A DNA stretch of 64,000 nucleotides from a bacterium (GCA_016125225.1 WGME01000005.1:92614-156613), one strand, 5' to 3'. Shown: positions 38,201-47,504, counted from the first letter of the stretch. Notes: a model not told the origin generated them from the sequence alone. Program-made: numbers and translations.

Positions 38201-40246
38201 CCTTTGCTGGCGGGCTGGTTAACCCGTTTTGGAGCAGACCCCTGGCTTCGGTTTTCGATCTTGCGTGCAGTTCCGACGGAGGCCTGGGGCGATTTTGTGA
38301 CCCGCGTGATTTCGGAGGAAGACGATCTTCCTGAAGGCTTGTGGTTGAGTCTGATCAAGCTCTGCGGTGCAAAGAATGATCCCGCTGCATGGCAGGTGTT
38401 ATGGATGCGTGTGATGCCCGAAAAGCCGGGAGCCGAACCGTTGTCCTGGACGGTGTTAGAACGCATGGCTATGGACATGGGAAGTGGTGCTGCTCAATCA
38501 TCGGGCCGACTTGATCGTGAAAAGCTGTCACGCTGGCATGCGTTCCTCGATGCTGTCCGCCAGGAGTTTGATGACCCCAGTTGTGCTGATGAGCGTCGTG
38601 TGGTCCTCGCCGGAGTGCTCACGGCAAGCAACCCTGCCGATCGTGAACGTCTCTTAAACCGCTTGACCCCGCAATCGTCTCTGGCCTTGCAGGTGCGGCT
38701 GGTGGATGTGCTGTTACGGACCAACGATCTGACGACCGCCGAAGAACTGCTTAGTCGCTGGAATACCCTCACGCCCGGTGCCCGGGGAATTTTGCTCGAT
38801 CGCCTGTTGCTACGGCCGGCACAGACGGAACTGCTGGTGGCGGCTTTGGAGTCGCAGGCTGTCTCTGCGAACAGTATCGATGCACAGCGTCGTCAAATGT
38901 TGCTCACGCATCGTCAACCGGCGATTGCGGAACGGGCCAAACGCCTGTTCGGTGAGTTGACGACAGCGCGTGCCGAGGTGATTGCTCAGCATCGCTCTGT
39001 ACTCACATTGACTGGCGATAGCCAACGCGGACAGGCGATCTATGCGAAACGCTGTGCCGCCTGCCACGCCTGGAATGGGCAAGGTCATGCGGTGGGGCCT
39101 GACCTGGGGGAATCCCGGAACAAAACCTGGTCGGCGTTGATGACATCGATACTCGACCCTAATCAAGCGGTCGATCAGCGCTATGCCGTTTTCATTGCCA
39201 ACCTGGAGGACGGTCGTACGGTGCAAGGTGTTCTGGCTGCCGAAACCGATACGTCCTTAACTCTCAAAGGACAGGAAGCCAAGCTGACCACGTTGGAACG
39301 ACGTGCGATTGAAGAACTGGTGATCTCGGGTCGTTCACTCATGCCGGAAGGTCTGGAAAAAGATCTGTCGCCACAAGATTTCGCTGACATTTGTGCCCTC
39401 ATTACGCAGCGGACGGTCTCCGGTGAAGCCAGCCGTGTCAACATGGCTTCTATCGCCGCACAGATTCTGGACGAATCGCAGACCCGCGAAGCTCGCGAAC
39501 AACTCATTGCGGAACATGCCGGACATTCCGCCGAACTGATTGGTGCCTTGGTGACCGGTCTCGGAACCGATGCCAAGGAAGAGTACCGCCGCATCCCCTG
39601 GATCTGGCGTGTGGCGATCGCCGCGGGCAAAAGGAATGAGACGGACGAACTACGGACCATCCTGCGAACCACCTTGCCCGAAGTGGGGACGCCGCTCACT
39701 GATTGGCAGGCGGTGGTCATCGGCGGTGGGATTATTAATGGAATCACGCAAGCCGGCAGTTGGCCCCATGAACGACTGGCCGAAATTCGCGGGAATGATG
39801 CCGATCTTCGGGGCCGGCTGGAGCATGCTCTTAAAGAGGCGGCGGAGATGTCTGGTCGCGAGTCGACACCCACCGGCACTCGATACGATGCCCTCCGCAT
39901 GATTGCGATGGAAGGGTGGTCGCGGGGCGGTGCTCAACTCGTCAAATATCTGCCTGCCGATGCTCATTCGGAATTGCAGATGGGGGCCGTCAGTGGTCTG
40001 GCAGATATTCCCGAAACACCGGCGACGGCGGCACTCATCGAACATCTTAAGGGGCTTAGTTCGCGGAATCAGGCACTCGCGCTCGACGGGCTGCTACGCT
40101 CCGATGACCGCATGCTGGCATTGTTGACTGCCGTGGCGGCTGGCAAGGTCTCTGCCGACCTTTTAGGAGAACAACGTCAAACCCGGTTGCTGGAAGCGAC
40201 ATCAGCACAGGTGCGACAACAAGCCCAACGGGTGCTTCGTCGGTAA
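35231..40246 (+). CDS. Giant secreted neutral-ceramidase-like / PVC dehydrogenase-like / cytochrome c fusion
   Basis: A 1671-residue exported protein. The start at 35231 has GAGGA nine bases upstream and gives a signal peptide (CALLCLFCGLLASPALA). Residues about 30-440 resemble neutral/alkaline ceramidase: ALTATHTHTAPM and ATYACHAVTLSHNFIGGDW supply the expected Zn histidines, and ISIGCGADQNP is also conserved. Residues about 470-860 match the PVC dehydrogenase-like propeller (GALWVCEMHDYPMGGGGNY). HEAT-like helices follow (about 870-1150). The c-haem site is Cys1275-AA-Cys1278-His1279, then AVGPDLGESRNK. More helical repeats end the protein. Hydrolysis of a lipid or other amide coupled to electron transfer is possible; both the substrate and the coupling are inferred. 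Confidence 0.85.
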   Translation: MRTWKDCALLCLFCGLLASPALAGDVAAPDTYAVGVAVREITPDYPIRLSGFGFRRTESEGVVAPIFARAIAISSDDDSPVVLVAIDSTGIPLSMTQEVARRLAPLGVRPERFALTATHTHTAPMLRGVLPTLFGEPVPSAHQEHIDRYTSELTDHLVEVCRTALQTREPSQLFYGIGEVGFAKNRRQPPGGPVDHDLPVLVVKTPTGKVRAIWATYACHAVTLSHNFIGGDWPGFAADAIERQFPGVAALISIGCGADQNPLSGVTGDKVDVARTQGAELAAEVDRLLKGALRPVSGRLEAQQKTIDLPLAELPEKSHWDELVKKGGYIGYHAQVQLDTLARGEALPTKVTYPVGCWNFGDSLGLVFLPGEVVVDYAHRLKHDFDRQRVWICAYSNDCPCYIPSDRVLNEGGYEGASAMTYYNFPAKFAGGVEQRIIDTVHELLPESLATPLVTPPSSTNPSQTDRPLSPAQSLKRMHVSADFTVQLVASEPLTTDPVAIDFGPDGALWVCEMHDYPMGGGGNYEAGGRVRVLRDDNGDGIYDRSTIFLDGLPFPTGVTVWKTGVLICAAPDIIFAADTDGDDRADMREALFSGFGTGNYQARVNSLTYGIDGWVYGSCGLFGGEILSHRTGQTVALGDRDFRIDPDRGILEPLTGRTQQSRVRNDAGDWFGCTNGQTVLHYPVLESASIAGLDVPPLTVSVSNADARQLHPRLDGYQRFKLSGPAGQVTAACGLGIYRDDWLGPAFQNNAVVCEPVNLVVHREVLTANGVTFTGQRAPEEIESELLTSTDNWFRPAQVRTGPDGGLWVVDMSRAVIEHPRWIPEDIRAQLDVRAGDQQGRIYRILPKDRGTRPVIRWEDMSAQQLVESLRSPNGVVRDLAQQLLLWNDEQTVAEDLATLATSDAPPSSRIAAIWILARWDRLDPLVLDAALVSQEPLVRRHAAEILGAYPSRVPQASEWFNRLAEEPEPTVILAATNALRSFPKASATPLLAGWLTRFGADPWLRFSILRAVPTEAWGDFVTRVISEEDDLPEGLWLSLIKLCGAKNDPAAWQVLWMRVMPEKPGAEPLSWTVLERMAMDMGSGAAQSSGRLDREKLSRWHAFLDAVRQEFDDPSCADERRVVLAGVLTASNPADRERLLNRLTPQSSLALQVRLVDVLLRTNDLTTAEELLSRWNTLTPGARGILLDRLLLRPAQTELLVAALESQAVSANSIDAQRRQMLLTHRQPAIAERAKRLFGELTTARAEVIAQHRSVLTLTGDSQRGQAIYAKRCAACHAWNGQGHAVGPDLGESRNKTWSALMTSILDPNQAVDQRYAVFIANLEDGRTVQGVLAAETDTSLTLKGQEAKLTTLERRAIEELVISGRSLMPEGLEKDLSPQDFADICALITQRTVSGEASRVNMASIAAQILDESQTREAREQLIAEHAGHSAELIGALVTGLGTDAKEEYRRIPWIWRVAIAAGKRNETDELRTILRTTLPEVGTPLTDWQAVVIGGGIINGITQAGSWPHERLAEIRGNDADLRGRLEHALKEAAEMSGRESTPTGTRYDALRMIAMEGWSRGGAQLVKYLPADAHSELQMGAVSGLADIPETPATAALIEHLKGLSSRNQALALDGLLRSDDRMLALLTAVAAGKVSADLLGEQRQTRLLEATSAQVRQQAQRVLRR

Positions 40247-40289
40247 CTTCGACGACCGGCGTAGTAGCGACTCTTATAGGTTGCGCCGT

Positions 40290-40360
40290 CGGGGCGGGGG
40301 CCCCGACCTTTCGAATGTCTATCAAACTACAATCATTCATAGTCCGGGGCCCCCGCCCCG
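40290..40360. repeat. GC-rich long inverted repeat
   Basis: Perfect 16-base arms (40290-40305 and 40345-40360) with a 39-base AT-rich loop, each arm itself nearly self-complementary (GGGGC-x-GCCCC). It lies 43 bases after the ceramidase fusion. It may be a dispersed intergenic repeat and may also stop transcription. The arms are seen; the role is inferred. Confidence 0.65.
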
Positions 40361-40499
40361 GTGATGTTCTGATCCACTACCTTACAGCGAGGCATCACAA
40401 GTACGACTCGCATCCATTGAGAGTTGCATGCTAACATAGCTGGGATGGATCGCGGACAAAGTTCTGACAGTCAAACCGCTCAGGTAAAGAGGCGTACGC

Positions 40500-42497
40500 G
40501 TGAAATCCTATTGGATCGGCTTAGGTTTTCTCATTCTCAGCAGCCTTGCCTTCCACCGTGTATCGGAAGGTGATGACGCGATGCCTTCCCCGTTACGGCC
40601 ATCGCTGGCATTTCAACTGCCAACGGTTGACGGCGGTGAAGTCGTGCTGGCGGCTCGCTCCGAACCGCAACTCACCGTCTTCTGCTTTCTGGCGACCGAA
40701 TGCCCGTTGGCGAAATTGTACGGCTCTCGGCTGGAAGGACTGCAGAAACGGTACGCATCACAACACGTACGGTTGATCGGTATCGACAGTAACCGGCAGG
40801 ATTCCGAAGCAGACATCCGGTCTTATATCGAGAAGCACGGTCTCACGTTCCCTTTCGTAAAAGATTATGACAATCGCCTGGCGGATCGTTTCGGTGCCCA
40901 GCGGACCGCCGAAGTTTTTGTGGTGGATCAGACACTCACCGTGCGCTACCACGGCCGAATTGATGATCAGTTCCAGCCCGGAATCTCGCGAGATGCACCG
41001 ACCCGCCTCGACTTACAATCGGCGCTGGATGAATTGCTGGCCGGTAAGCGAGTCTCTGTTCCATCTACCACGGCAACAGGGTGCCTGATTGGCCGTTTGA
41101 GGAAGCCGTCCACCGAGACAACGGTGACCTACTGTAAAGACGTGGCGACAATTCTCGAACAGCATTGTGTGGAATGTCACCGCGCAGGAGAAATCGGGCC
41201 TTTCGCCCTGACTGACTACGATGAGATTCTTGGTTGGGGCGATACGATGATCGAAACAATCAACGATGGTCGCATGCCCCCCTGGAACGCCAATCCAGCT
41301 CATGGCACATTCGCCAATGCACGGGTCATGCCCCAAGCCGACAAGCAAATCCTGCGAGAATGGGTTGCCGCCGGCATGCCTTATGGGGATAAGTCTCAGC
41401 TTCCCAAACCTTCCGCTGAAATGGCCGAAGCACCTGTCGAGCCCGCATATGATCTTGCCATGCCCATGCGTGATCGACCCTTCGTGATTCCTGCGGCGGG
41501 AGTGGTCGACTATCAGTATTTTGTCATCGATCCGCACTTCACGGAAGATCGCTGGGTATCCGCCGCCGAAGTCATTCCGGGCAACCGTGGCGTGGTGCAT
41601 CATGCCCTGGTCTTTATCCGTCCGCCAGATGGAATCCGTCTGCGTGGAGTGGGCTGGTTGACGGCCTATGTTCCCGGCCAAAAGGGGATTCAACTGCCAC
41701 CCGGACTCGCCCGCAGGGTTCCCGCCGGTTCCAAGTTTGTCTTCCAGATGCACTACACGCCGAATGGTTCAGAGCAGAACGATCTCACGCGTGTGGGCAT
41801 GACGTTTGTCCCCGCAGAGGTCGTAACGCAGGAAGTCTTTTCGATTGTCGCCATGAATCAGGAATTTGAGATCCCGCCAGAGACGGCCAATTTCCCCGTC
41901 CATGCCAAGGTCCGTCAGATTCCCCCACGCGGCGAACTCCTCGGAATGGCTCCCCACATGCATCTGCGTGGACAGGCTTTTCAAGTCGTTGCTCGTAACG
42001 GGGGCGAATCGCAAATCCTGCTCGATGTCCCGAAGTATGACTTCAACTGGCAGCACGTATACGCCCTGTCGACACCGTTGAGTCTGTCTTTCGTCGAGTC
42101 CCTCGAAATCACTGCTCGATTCGATAACTCACGGGCGAACCCGGCCAATCCCGACCCCACGCAAACGGTGACCTGGGGCGATCAGACCTGGGAAGAAATG
42201 GCGATCGGCTTCTTCGAAGTCGCTGTCCCGCTGGCGGATGATGGTGCATCCGCGGCGAAAGCCAAACCCGTTGCTGATCGCCAGGCGGACGTTTCGCGCG
42301 ATGTGGAAGAACAGGTTGAGAAATTCGTCACCGAGTTCTTCCAGCGACATGATCGCAATAGCGATGGTGTGATTTTGCGAGCGGAACCGTCGCAAGTGTT
42401 TCGCTCTTATGGATTCAGGCAGGTCGATCAGGACAATGACGGGAAAATCACGCGATCCGAAGTGGAAGCCGTGGCTCGGCGGCGATTTGCACGCTGA
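40500..42497 (+). CDS. Redoxin / cytochrome c / copper monooxygenase-like / EF-hand fusion
   Basis: A 665-residue exported protein with a GTG start and AGAGG seven bases upstream. After a signal segment, residues about 30-185 form a redoxin (AhpC/TSA-like) domain with ATECPLAKLYG, so only one Cys of the usual CxxC. A c-type haem site lies at Cys223-VE-Cys226-His227. Residues about 330-575 resemble type II copper ascorbate-dependent monooxygenase, with GVVHHALVFIRPP, FQMHYTPNG and APHMHLRGQAF giving the copper histidines and Met. The C-terminus has two EF-hand loops, DRNSDGVILRAE and DQDNDGKITRSE. Oxygen or substrate chemistry at copper fed by the haem is possible; the substrate is unknown. 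The MMPL gene follows at 121 bases. Confidence 0.82.
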   Translation: MKSYWIGLGFLILSSLAFHRVSEGDDAMPSPLRPSLAFQLPTVDGGEVVLAARSEPQLTVFCFLATECPLAKLYGSRLEGLQKRYASQHVRLIGIDSNRQDSEADIRSYIEKHGLTFPFVKDYDNRLADRFGAQRTAEVFVVDQTLTVRYHGRIDDQFQPGISRDAPTRLDLQSALDELLAGKRVSVPSTTATGCLIGRLRKPSTETTVTYCKDVATILEQHCVECHRAGEIGPFALTDYDEILGWGDTMIETINDGRMPPWNANPAHGTFANARVMPQADKQILREWVAAGMPYGDKSQLPKPSAEMAEAPVEPAYDLAMPMRDRPFVIPAAGVVDYQYFVIDPHFTEDRWVSAAEVIPGNRGVVHHALVFIRPPDGIRLRGVGWLTAYVPGQKGIQLPPGLARRVPAGSKFVFQMHYTPNGSEQNDLTRVGMTFVPAEVVTQEVFSIVAMNQEFEIPPETANFPVHAKVRQIPPRGELLGMAPHMHLRGQAFQVVARNGGESQILLDVPKYDFNWQHVYALSTPLSLSFVESLEITARFDNSRANPANPDPTQTVTWGDQTWEEMAIGFFEVAVPLADDGASAAKAKPVADRQADVSRDVEEQVEKFVTEFFQRHDRNSDGVILRAEPSQVFRSYGFRQVDQDNDGKITRSEVEAVARRRFAR

Positions 42498-42618
42498 CAT
42501 CACCGGCTTTGTGCATGCTCTGGCTCATCCGAACGATGGCCGTCACAATCCCTGCGGTCGCGGCCACACTCCCCGAGTCTGACTGACCTTGATCTGCCTC
42601 AAATCCGAGAGGATTGCC

Positions 42619-44934
42619 TTGACCAGTTCCCAAAGCTTCGGCCGAGCCACAGGTTGGATTGTGAACCACCAATGGCTCGCCTATCTGGTCTTGAGCAGCG
42701 TGAGTCTGATCGCGTTGATGGGTTATATCGATCCTGATCGCGTGACGCGTTTGTTCGAAACCGCGAAGCCTTCGGAAGCATCGTTGCCGTCACCGGCCAA
42801 AACCCCTGCCGCCGCGCCCCCCAATGTGAGAGCGGTCAGCCTGTCGGATGCGGAAGCGGTCATCGTCGTGCAGTCCGATGACATATTCACTCCCACAGGG
42901 GCGACCGCATTACGTCAGATAGTCGCCGACATTGAAGCACTCCCATATGTGACGAGTGTTCTGTGGATGGATCGCGTGCCGGAATTAAACATCTTCGGCC
43001 TGCCCGAACCTCTCTTTCCCCGGTCCGATGCTTCCACATCGCGATTTGAAGCCGCAAAAGAGAAAGCCCTGGCGCATCCGCTGGTTGCTGGTCAGTTGTT
43101 ATCTTTGGACGCGAAGACACTGCTGATGCTGGTGAATTTCGATTTCATCCTCATCGGCGAGGATGCCGATTGCAGCGAACGCTTGCGACAAACCGCCGAA
43201 GCGGCCGCAGCGAAGTTCCCCACGGTCCAATTCTCGATCCTGGTGACCGGGCGCGTGCCCATCCATCTCACGTTGCAGAAGACTCATCAAGATAATGAAA
43301 CGAAGTTTCAGGTGATTGGTTACGCCATGGTGCTGTTGATGGCCATGGTGATGTTTCGCGGCATTACGGCGGTGATCATCGTGGCAATGGCACCGGCCTT
43401 GGGGGTCTTCTGGACGTTGGGAATTCTCCATTTCTTTGACCTGTCCGATAATCCCTTTAACGATGTCGTGCTTCCCGTGATGTTGAGTCTGGTCGGATTG
43501 ACCGATGGGGTCCATCTGATGGTGCAGATTCGTCGGTTTCGAGCCGCAGGTATGACGCAGCGAGAAGCCTCTCGGGCTGGGCTGGAAGAAGTCGGCCTGG
43601 CCTGTTTTCTAACCTCCGTCACCACAGGTATTGGCTTCTGGTCGTTGACGTTGGCCCATCATGAAATTGTGCGGGAATTCGGGTGGAGCTGCGTGCTTGG
43701 TGTGGTGCTAACCTTCATTGCCGTGCTGACCATTATTCCGCTTGCTTGTTCATCGTGGCTTGGTCGCTTTCTGCCGCTCGACCCGAATACCGGACTGATT
43801 GAGAAACATCTGCATCGGATCAGTGGTGTGCTGGATCTGGTTCTGAAAGCCCCACGATTCATCAGCTGGGCGGGCATCGTCGTGACCTTCATTTGCCTCG
43901 GAATCTCGCTGAGTCTTCGACCGGATGAACGCCGGTCGAGTTATCTGCCTGCCCGTTCCGAATCGGTTCGTGCGATGGCGGTGATGGATCGTGCTTTAGG
44001 AGGGCTGGAGTTTTCAAAGGTGGAAGTTTCCTGGTCGCCAGAGATACCTTCGGACAGCCCTGAAGTCTTGGGTGTCATTTCGGACGTGGATGATCTGCTG
44101 AGCCAGGAAGCCTTGATTGGTAATCCGGTTTCGATCCGTAACTTCATCGATGCTCTTCCGGGTGAAGGTCCTCCGGCTGAGCGCATGTCGCTGTTATCTT
44201 TGCTGCCGCCCCCTTTGAAGCGGGCGTTCTACACTCCGGAATCGCGACGAGCCAGCGTCACTTTTCGCGTTCAGGATCTAGGGATCGCTCGCTATGGAGA
44301 GGTTTTTCAGCGAGTGGAAGCCGGACTCTCCGCGTTGCAGGCCAAGCACCCCCAATTCACTTTGAAACTGGATGGCTCAGCCGTATCGCGGTGGCGGAAT
44401 CTGTACCAGATTGTGGTGGACCTCGCGGCGAGTCTGGGCAGTGCGGCGGGAATCATCTTCATCGTGCTGGGGCTGGTCTACCGGTCGGTGCCGATTGGTC
44501 TGATTTCGGTCATTCCCAATGTCTTCCCGCTGGCTCTCACAGGGGCCTGGCTCGCATTGAGTGGGCAATCACTGGAAGTGGTCAGTGTCTGTGCCTTCAC
44601 CGTTTGCCTCGGGATTGCCGTCGACGACACCATTCACTTTCTCACTCGTTTCGAGGAAGAACGAATTCGCACGGCCAGTCACGACGAAGCCATCCGCAAG
44701 GCCTTTTCGGGAGTCGGCACCTCCATGATCATGACCACGCTGGTATTGATGGTTGGCTTCTCTTCCGTGATGTTGAGCGACATGCGAGATCAGCGCATCT
44801 TTGCCTCCATGGGGTTGCTGACCATCACATCAGCATTGTTTGCCGACCTGGTCATCCTGCCGGCCATGCTGGCCTATTTCCTGAATCGCAGCACCAGCGA
44901 TTCGGAAAAGGCTTCCGTGATGGAGCAAGAATAA
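42619..44934 (+). CDS. MMPL-type RND transporter
   Basis: A 771-residue RND protein with the two-fold layout: one span at about 20-35, a periplasmic loop, five spans at about 235-405, then a second span at about 420-440, a loop and a second group of spans at about 610-765. TM4-type motifs are VGLTDGVHLMVQIRRF and GIAVDDTIHFLTRFEEE (VDD carries the proton-relay acids). MMPL/SSD-type members move lipids, hopanoids or similar molecules. A TTG start at 42619 is used because GAGAGG lies six bases upstream; a longer TTG frame from 42589 is possible. No adaptor gene is beside it. Confidence 0.85.
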   Translation: MTSSQSFGRATGWIVNHQWLAYLVLSSVSLIALMGYIDPDRVTRLFETAKPSEASLPSPAKTPAAAPPNVRAVSLSDAEAVIVVQSDDIFTPTGATALRQIVADIEALPYVTSVLWMDRVPELNIFGLPEPLFPRSDASTSRFEAAKEKALAHPLVAGQLLSLDAKTLLMLVNFDFILIGEDADCSERLRQTAEAAAAKFPTVQFSILVTGRVPIHLTLQKTHQDNETKFQVIGYAMVLLMAMVMFRGITAVIIVAMAPALGVFWTLGILHFFDLSDNPFNDVVLPVMLSLVGLTDGVHLMVQIRRFRAAGMTQREASRAGLEEVGLACFLTSVTTGIGFWSLTLAHHEIVREFGWSCVLGVVLTFIAVLTIIPLACSSWLGRFLPLDPNTGLIEKHLHRISGVLDLVLKAPRFISWAGIVVTFICLGISLSLRPDERRSSYLPARSESVRAMAVMDRALGGLEFSKVEVSWSPEIPSDSPEVLGVISDVDDLLSQEALIGNPVSIRNFIDALPGEGPPAERMSLLSLLPPPLKRAFYTPESRRASVTFRVQDLGIARYGEVFQRVEAGLSALQAKHPQFTLKLDGSAVSRWRNLYQIVVDLAASLGSAAGIIFIVLGLVYRSVPIGLISVIPNVFPLALTGAWLALSGQSLEVVSVCAFTVCLGIAVDDTIHFLTRFEEERIRTASHDEAIRKAFSGVGTSMIMTTLVLMVGFSSVMLSDMRDQRIFASMGLLTITSALFADLVILPAMLAYFLNRSTSDSEKASVMEQE

Positions 44935-44980
44935 GCCCGGTCGAATGCTGCCGTGAAAGCGCTCGCTCTATGCAGGACGA

Positions 44981-47407
44981 TCACTCACGAAAGCGGATGA
45001 GTAGTCCCACATAGTCGTCGGAGTCGAGACGGCTGAACGGGACTTTTGTCGCATAATAGGTGGTCGAAACCGCATAGATGTCGACGGCATCCGGGTCGGC
45101 AAAGTAGGCCTGCAGCTTGGAATCATTGGCGATCGGCGGAAGAGGCTCTTGAATTGGACGAAGCCCTTTGCCACGTCGGTATTGCAGTGCCGGAACGCCA
45201 CGGCTGTTTGTTAAAAAGATCTCCTGAATGTGATTGGGAACCTTTTCCAGATGGTTTCGCAGAATGCTTTCAAGATCGCATTCAATGGCGACACCTCCAC
45301 ATTTTTCGTCGGTGGTGTGATCGTAGACTCCTGCGCCAGCCATCAGACATAGTCCCACTTGCTCCGCATGGCTTTCTAATGCCTGCTGTCCGGCATCTGT
45401 TGTTGCTGACTCCTCGCCCATAAAACGACCAGGGATACCGATATAAACATCGCCGAGGCTCAGTTCCGAGATCGCGGGCAGATGGCGGGCAAAAAATGCT
45501 GTCAGGTCGGTTTTCAGTTTGCCTCGTTGCATTCCCGGATTTTCGGCCCTGATGGGCTTGCCGTCTGAAGTCGGTTTTGAGACCCAGCACGTCACCGCCG
45601 TATAGCCCGGGTTGACTTCGAGTAACCCCTTGTAAATAGAACGCAGCTGATCTTTCCAGGCGTCTTCCGGCAAGGTGTTCCGCATAGCGCGTGCATCGAT
45701 GATTCCCTGAATCGGCGGGAGGTTCGACATGAATTGCACATCATTTGCCAGCGTCTGAAACTCCAAAGCCAGCACACCTTTCAGCTCACGGCTTTCCTCG
45801 ATTGCTGTCTGAGTTCGGAGCTGCTCCGCCGCTAAAATCTTTTCATACGAACTGATGCACCCAAGGACCAGGATGATCGAGAAGACCATCGCCATGACGG
45901 AGAGCACCTGGGTGAGTCGCGGATGTTTGCCAATCCACCGGCGAATCCTCTTAGATGACGTTTCCTGCAAGGCAGAAATGGGTTCATCGGCCATCCATCG
46001 CTGCAAATCTTCCGATAGTGCCAACGCCGAGGGATAGCGAGCGTAGCGATCTTTCGACAAGGCTTTCAGGCAGATTGCCTCCAGGGCGGGAGAAATCGCT
46101 GGATTGAGTTGTCGCGGTGAGGGAGGCGACTGATCGACAATGACATCCAGTAATGCCGAGAGCTGACTCCCTGCCCCCAGGGAATCATTACTCAGTTCAT
46201 GCGGCGCGCTCCCTGTGAGAATAGCGAACAGAATGCCGCCGAGGCCATATCCGTCGGTCAATTCGTCGATTTCGTCGATGCGCCCCGCCGCTTGTTCGGG
46301 AGCCATATACAAAGGCGTTCCCAGCACTTGGCCAGCGAGGGTCACGTCCAAATTCTCGGGCGTCTGCCATTCCTCATGCTGTTGCAGATGCGTGAGCGGA
46401 TCTTCCTGTCCGAGAGTCTTGGCCAGTCCCCAATCCAGAAGAATCACCTGGCCGAAATCGTCCAAGGCGACATTTTGCGGTTTCAAATCTCGATGGATCA
46501 CCTTGCGCGAATGGGCATAAGCGACGGCCTGGCAGACACTCACAAATGCCGTCAATAAGCGATGAAAGGCAAGCGGATCTTCCTGGCCTAATTCTCGGCG
46601 TTCGTGGTACTCGCGGATGGCATCTTCTAATGTCTGGTTACCGAGAAACCTCATCACGTAAAAGACGCGGCCGTTGGACTCGTTCTCGCCGAGGAGATGG
46701 ATGGGCACGATATTCGGATGATCCAGACGGCCGGTAATTTCCGCCTCTCGCCGGAAGCGACCGATATCGGCGGGCCGTTGATTGCCCTCAGCGATGATCT
46801 CCTTGATCGCCACATAGCGATTCAGGCTGGTATCGACAGCCAGCCAGACGGTTCCCAATCCCCCTTGCCCCAGTTTTCGAATCAACCGGAAGCGGATCTG
46901 GAAGGTTCGCGATTCATTCCCGATGTTCGCTTTGGGAATGCGGGACAGGCCGAACACTTTGGCAACGCGGCCACTAGGGTCCATGCGATCGAGCAACCAC
47001 GACGTTCGACCGGCAATCGTGGGACTCCAGTCTTTCCAGGAGTCATGTGATTCTAATGATTGCAGATGACGCGTTGAGACGCTTTCAACTTGCGATAATT
47101 CTTCCGCTGATAAGATGTTCTTCTGATGCAGAAAGTCTTGCAGAGACAAATCACCAAAGGTTGTCCAGCCGCGTAGCGCATGTCGCAGACGGCGTTCGCC
47201 GATGTGCTTTCCCCGAAGTAACTGCGCTGCAAAAGCAAAGTCTCGCTCTTGCTTGGTGAATCGGCCCAACTGGCCCAGCTTCAGCAACTCCGAGAACTCG
47301 TCGGTGTCGAGACCGACTGTGGGCTGCTTGGGCATCTGGCAGGTCAGTTCGAGCTCAACGGCTTCACGTGCTTCCTCGACCTGATCGTGGATCGGAGATT
47401 CCGACAT
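44981..47407 (-). CDS. Membrane Ser/Thr protein kinase with extracytoplasmic sensor domain
   Basis: A Hanks-type kinase of 808 residues. The kinase domain spans about 172-475: GQGGLGTV glycine loop (181-188), Lys202 in AIKEI, HRDLKPQN (305-312), LLDWGLAK with DWG (325-327) in place of DFG, and GTPLYMAPEQA. Residues 1-170 form a cytoplasmic region without known domain. One TM span lies at about 500-520. The last 290 residues face outside and look like a Cache/PDC-type ligand sensor. It is convergent with the MMPL gene, 46 bases away, and not in the six-gene signalling operon. Confidence 0.9.
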   Translation of the reverse strand: MSESPIHDQVEEAREAVELELTCQMPKQPTVGLDTDEFSELLKLGQLGRFTKQERDFAFAAQLLRGKHIGERRLRHALRGWTTFGDLSLQDFLHQKNILSAEELSQVESVSTRHLQSLESHDSWKDWSPTIAGRTSWLLDRMDPSGRVAKVFGLSRIPKANIGNESRTFQIRFRLIRKLGQGGLGTVWLAVDTSLNRYVAIKEIIAEGNQRPADIGRFRREAEITGRLDHPNIVPIHLLGENESNGRVFYVMRFLGNQTLEDAIREYHERRELGQEDPLAFHRLLTAFVSVCQAVAYAHSRKVIHRDLKPQNVALDDFGQVILLDWGLAKTLGQEDPLTHLQQHEEWQTPENLDVTLAGQVLGTPLYMAPEQAAGRIDEIDELTDGYGLGGILFAILTGSAPHELSNDSLGAGSQLSALLDVIVDQSPPSPRQLNPAISPALEAICLKALSKDRYARYPSALALSEDLQRWMADEPISALQETSSKRIRRWIGKHPRLTQVLSVMAMVFSIILVLGCISSYEKILAAEQLRTQTAIEESRELKGVLALEFQTLANDVQFMSNLPPIQGIIDARAMRNTLPEDAWKDQLRSIYKGLLEVNPGYTAVTCWVSKPTSDGKPIRAENPGMQRGKLKTDLTAFFARHLPAISELSLGDVYIGIPGRFMGEESATTDAGQQALESHAEQVGLCLMAGAGVYDHTTDEKCGGVAIECDLESILRNHLEKVPNHIQEIFLTNSRGVPALQYRRGKGLRPIQEPLPPIANDSKLQAYFADPDAVDIYAVSTTYYATKVPFSRLDSDDYVGLLIRFRE

Positions 47408-47472
47408 GCCTGCAGCCCTATGGAGTTGACACGGCCCGCCACGTTCCGAGGGTATCCCCTGATAAAGCTAGG

Positions 47473-47504
47473 TCATTCTCGGTCGGAACGCAGCGAGAAT
47501 GACT
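47473..47504 (-). terminator. Hairpin after the signalling operon
   Basis: Perfect 10-base stem (47473-47482 and 47495-47504) with a 12-base loop, 88 bases past the stop of the last regulator and 66 bases before the kinase start. No T-run. Confidence 0.5.
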
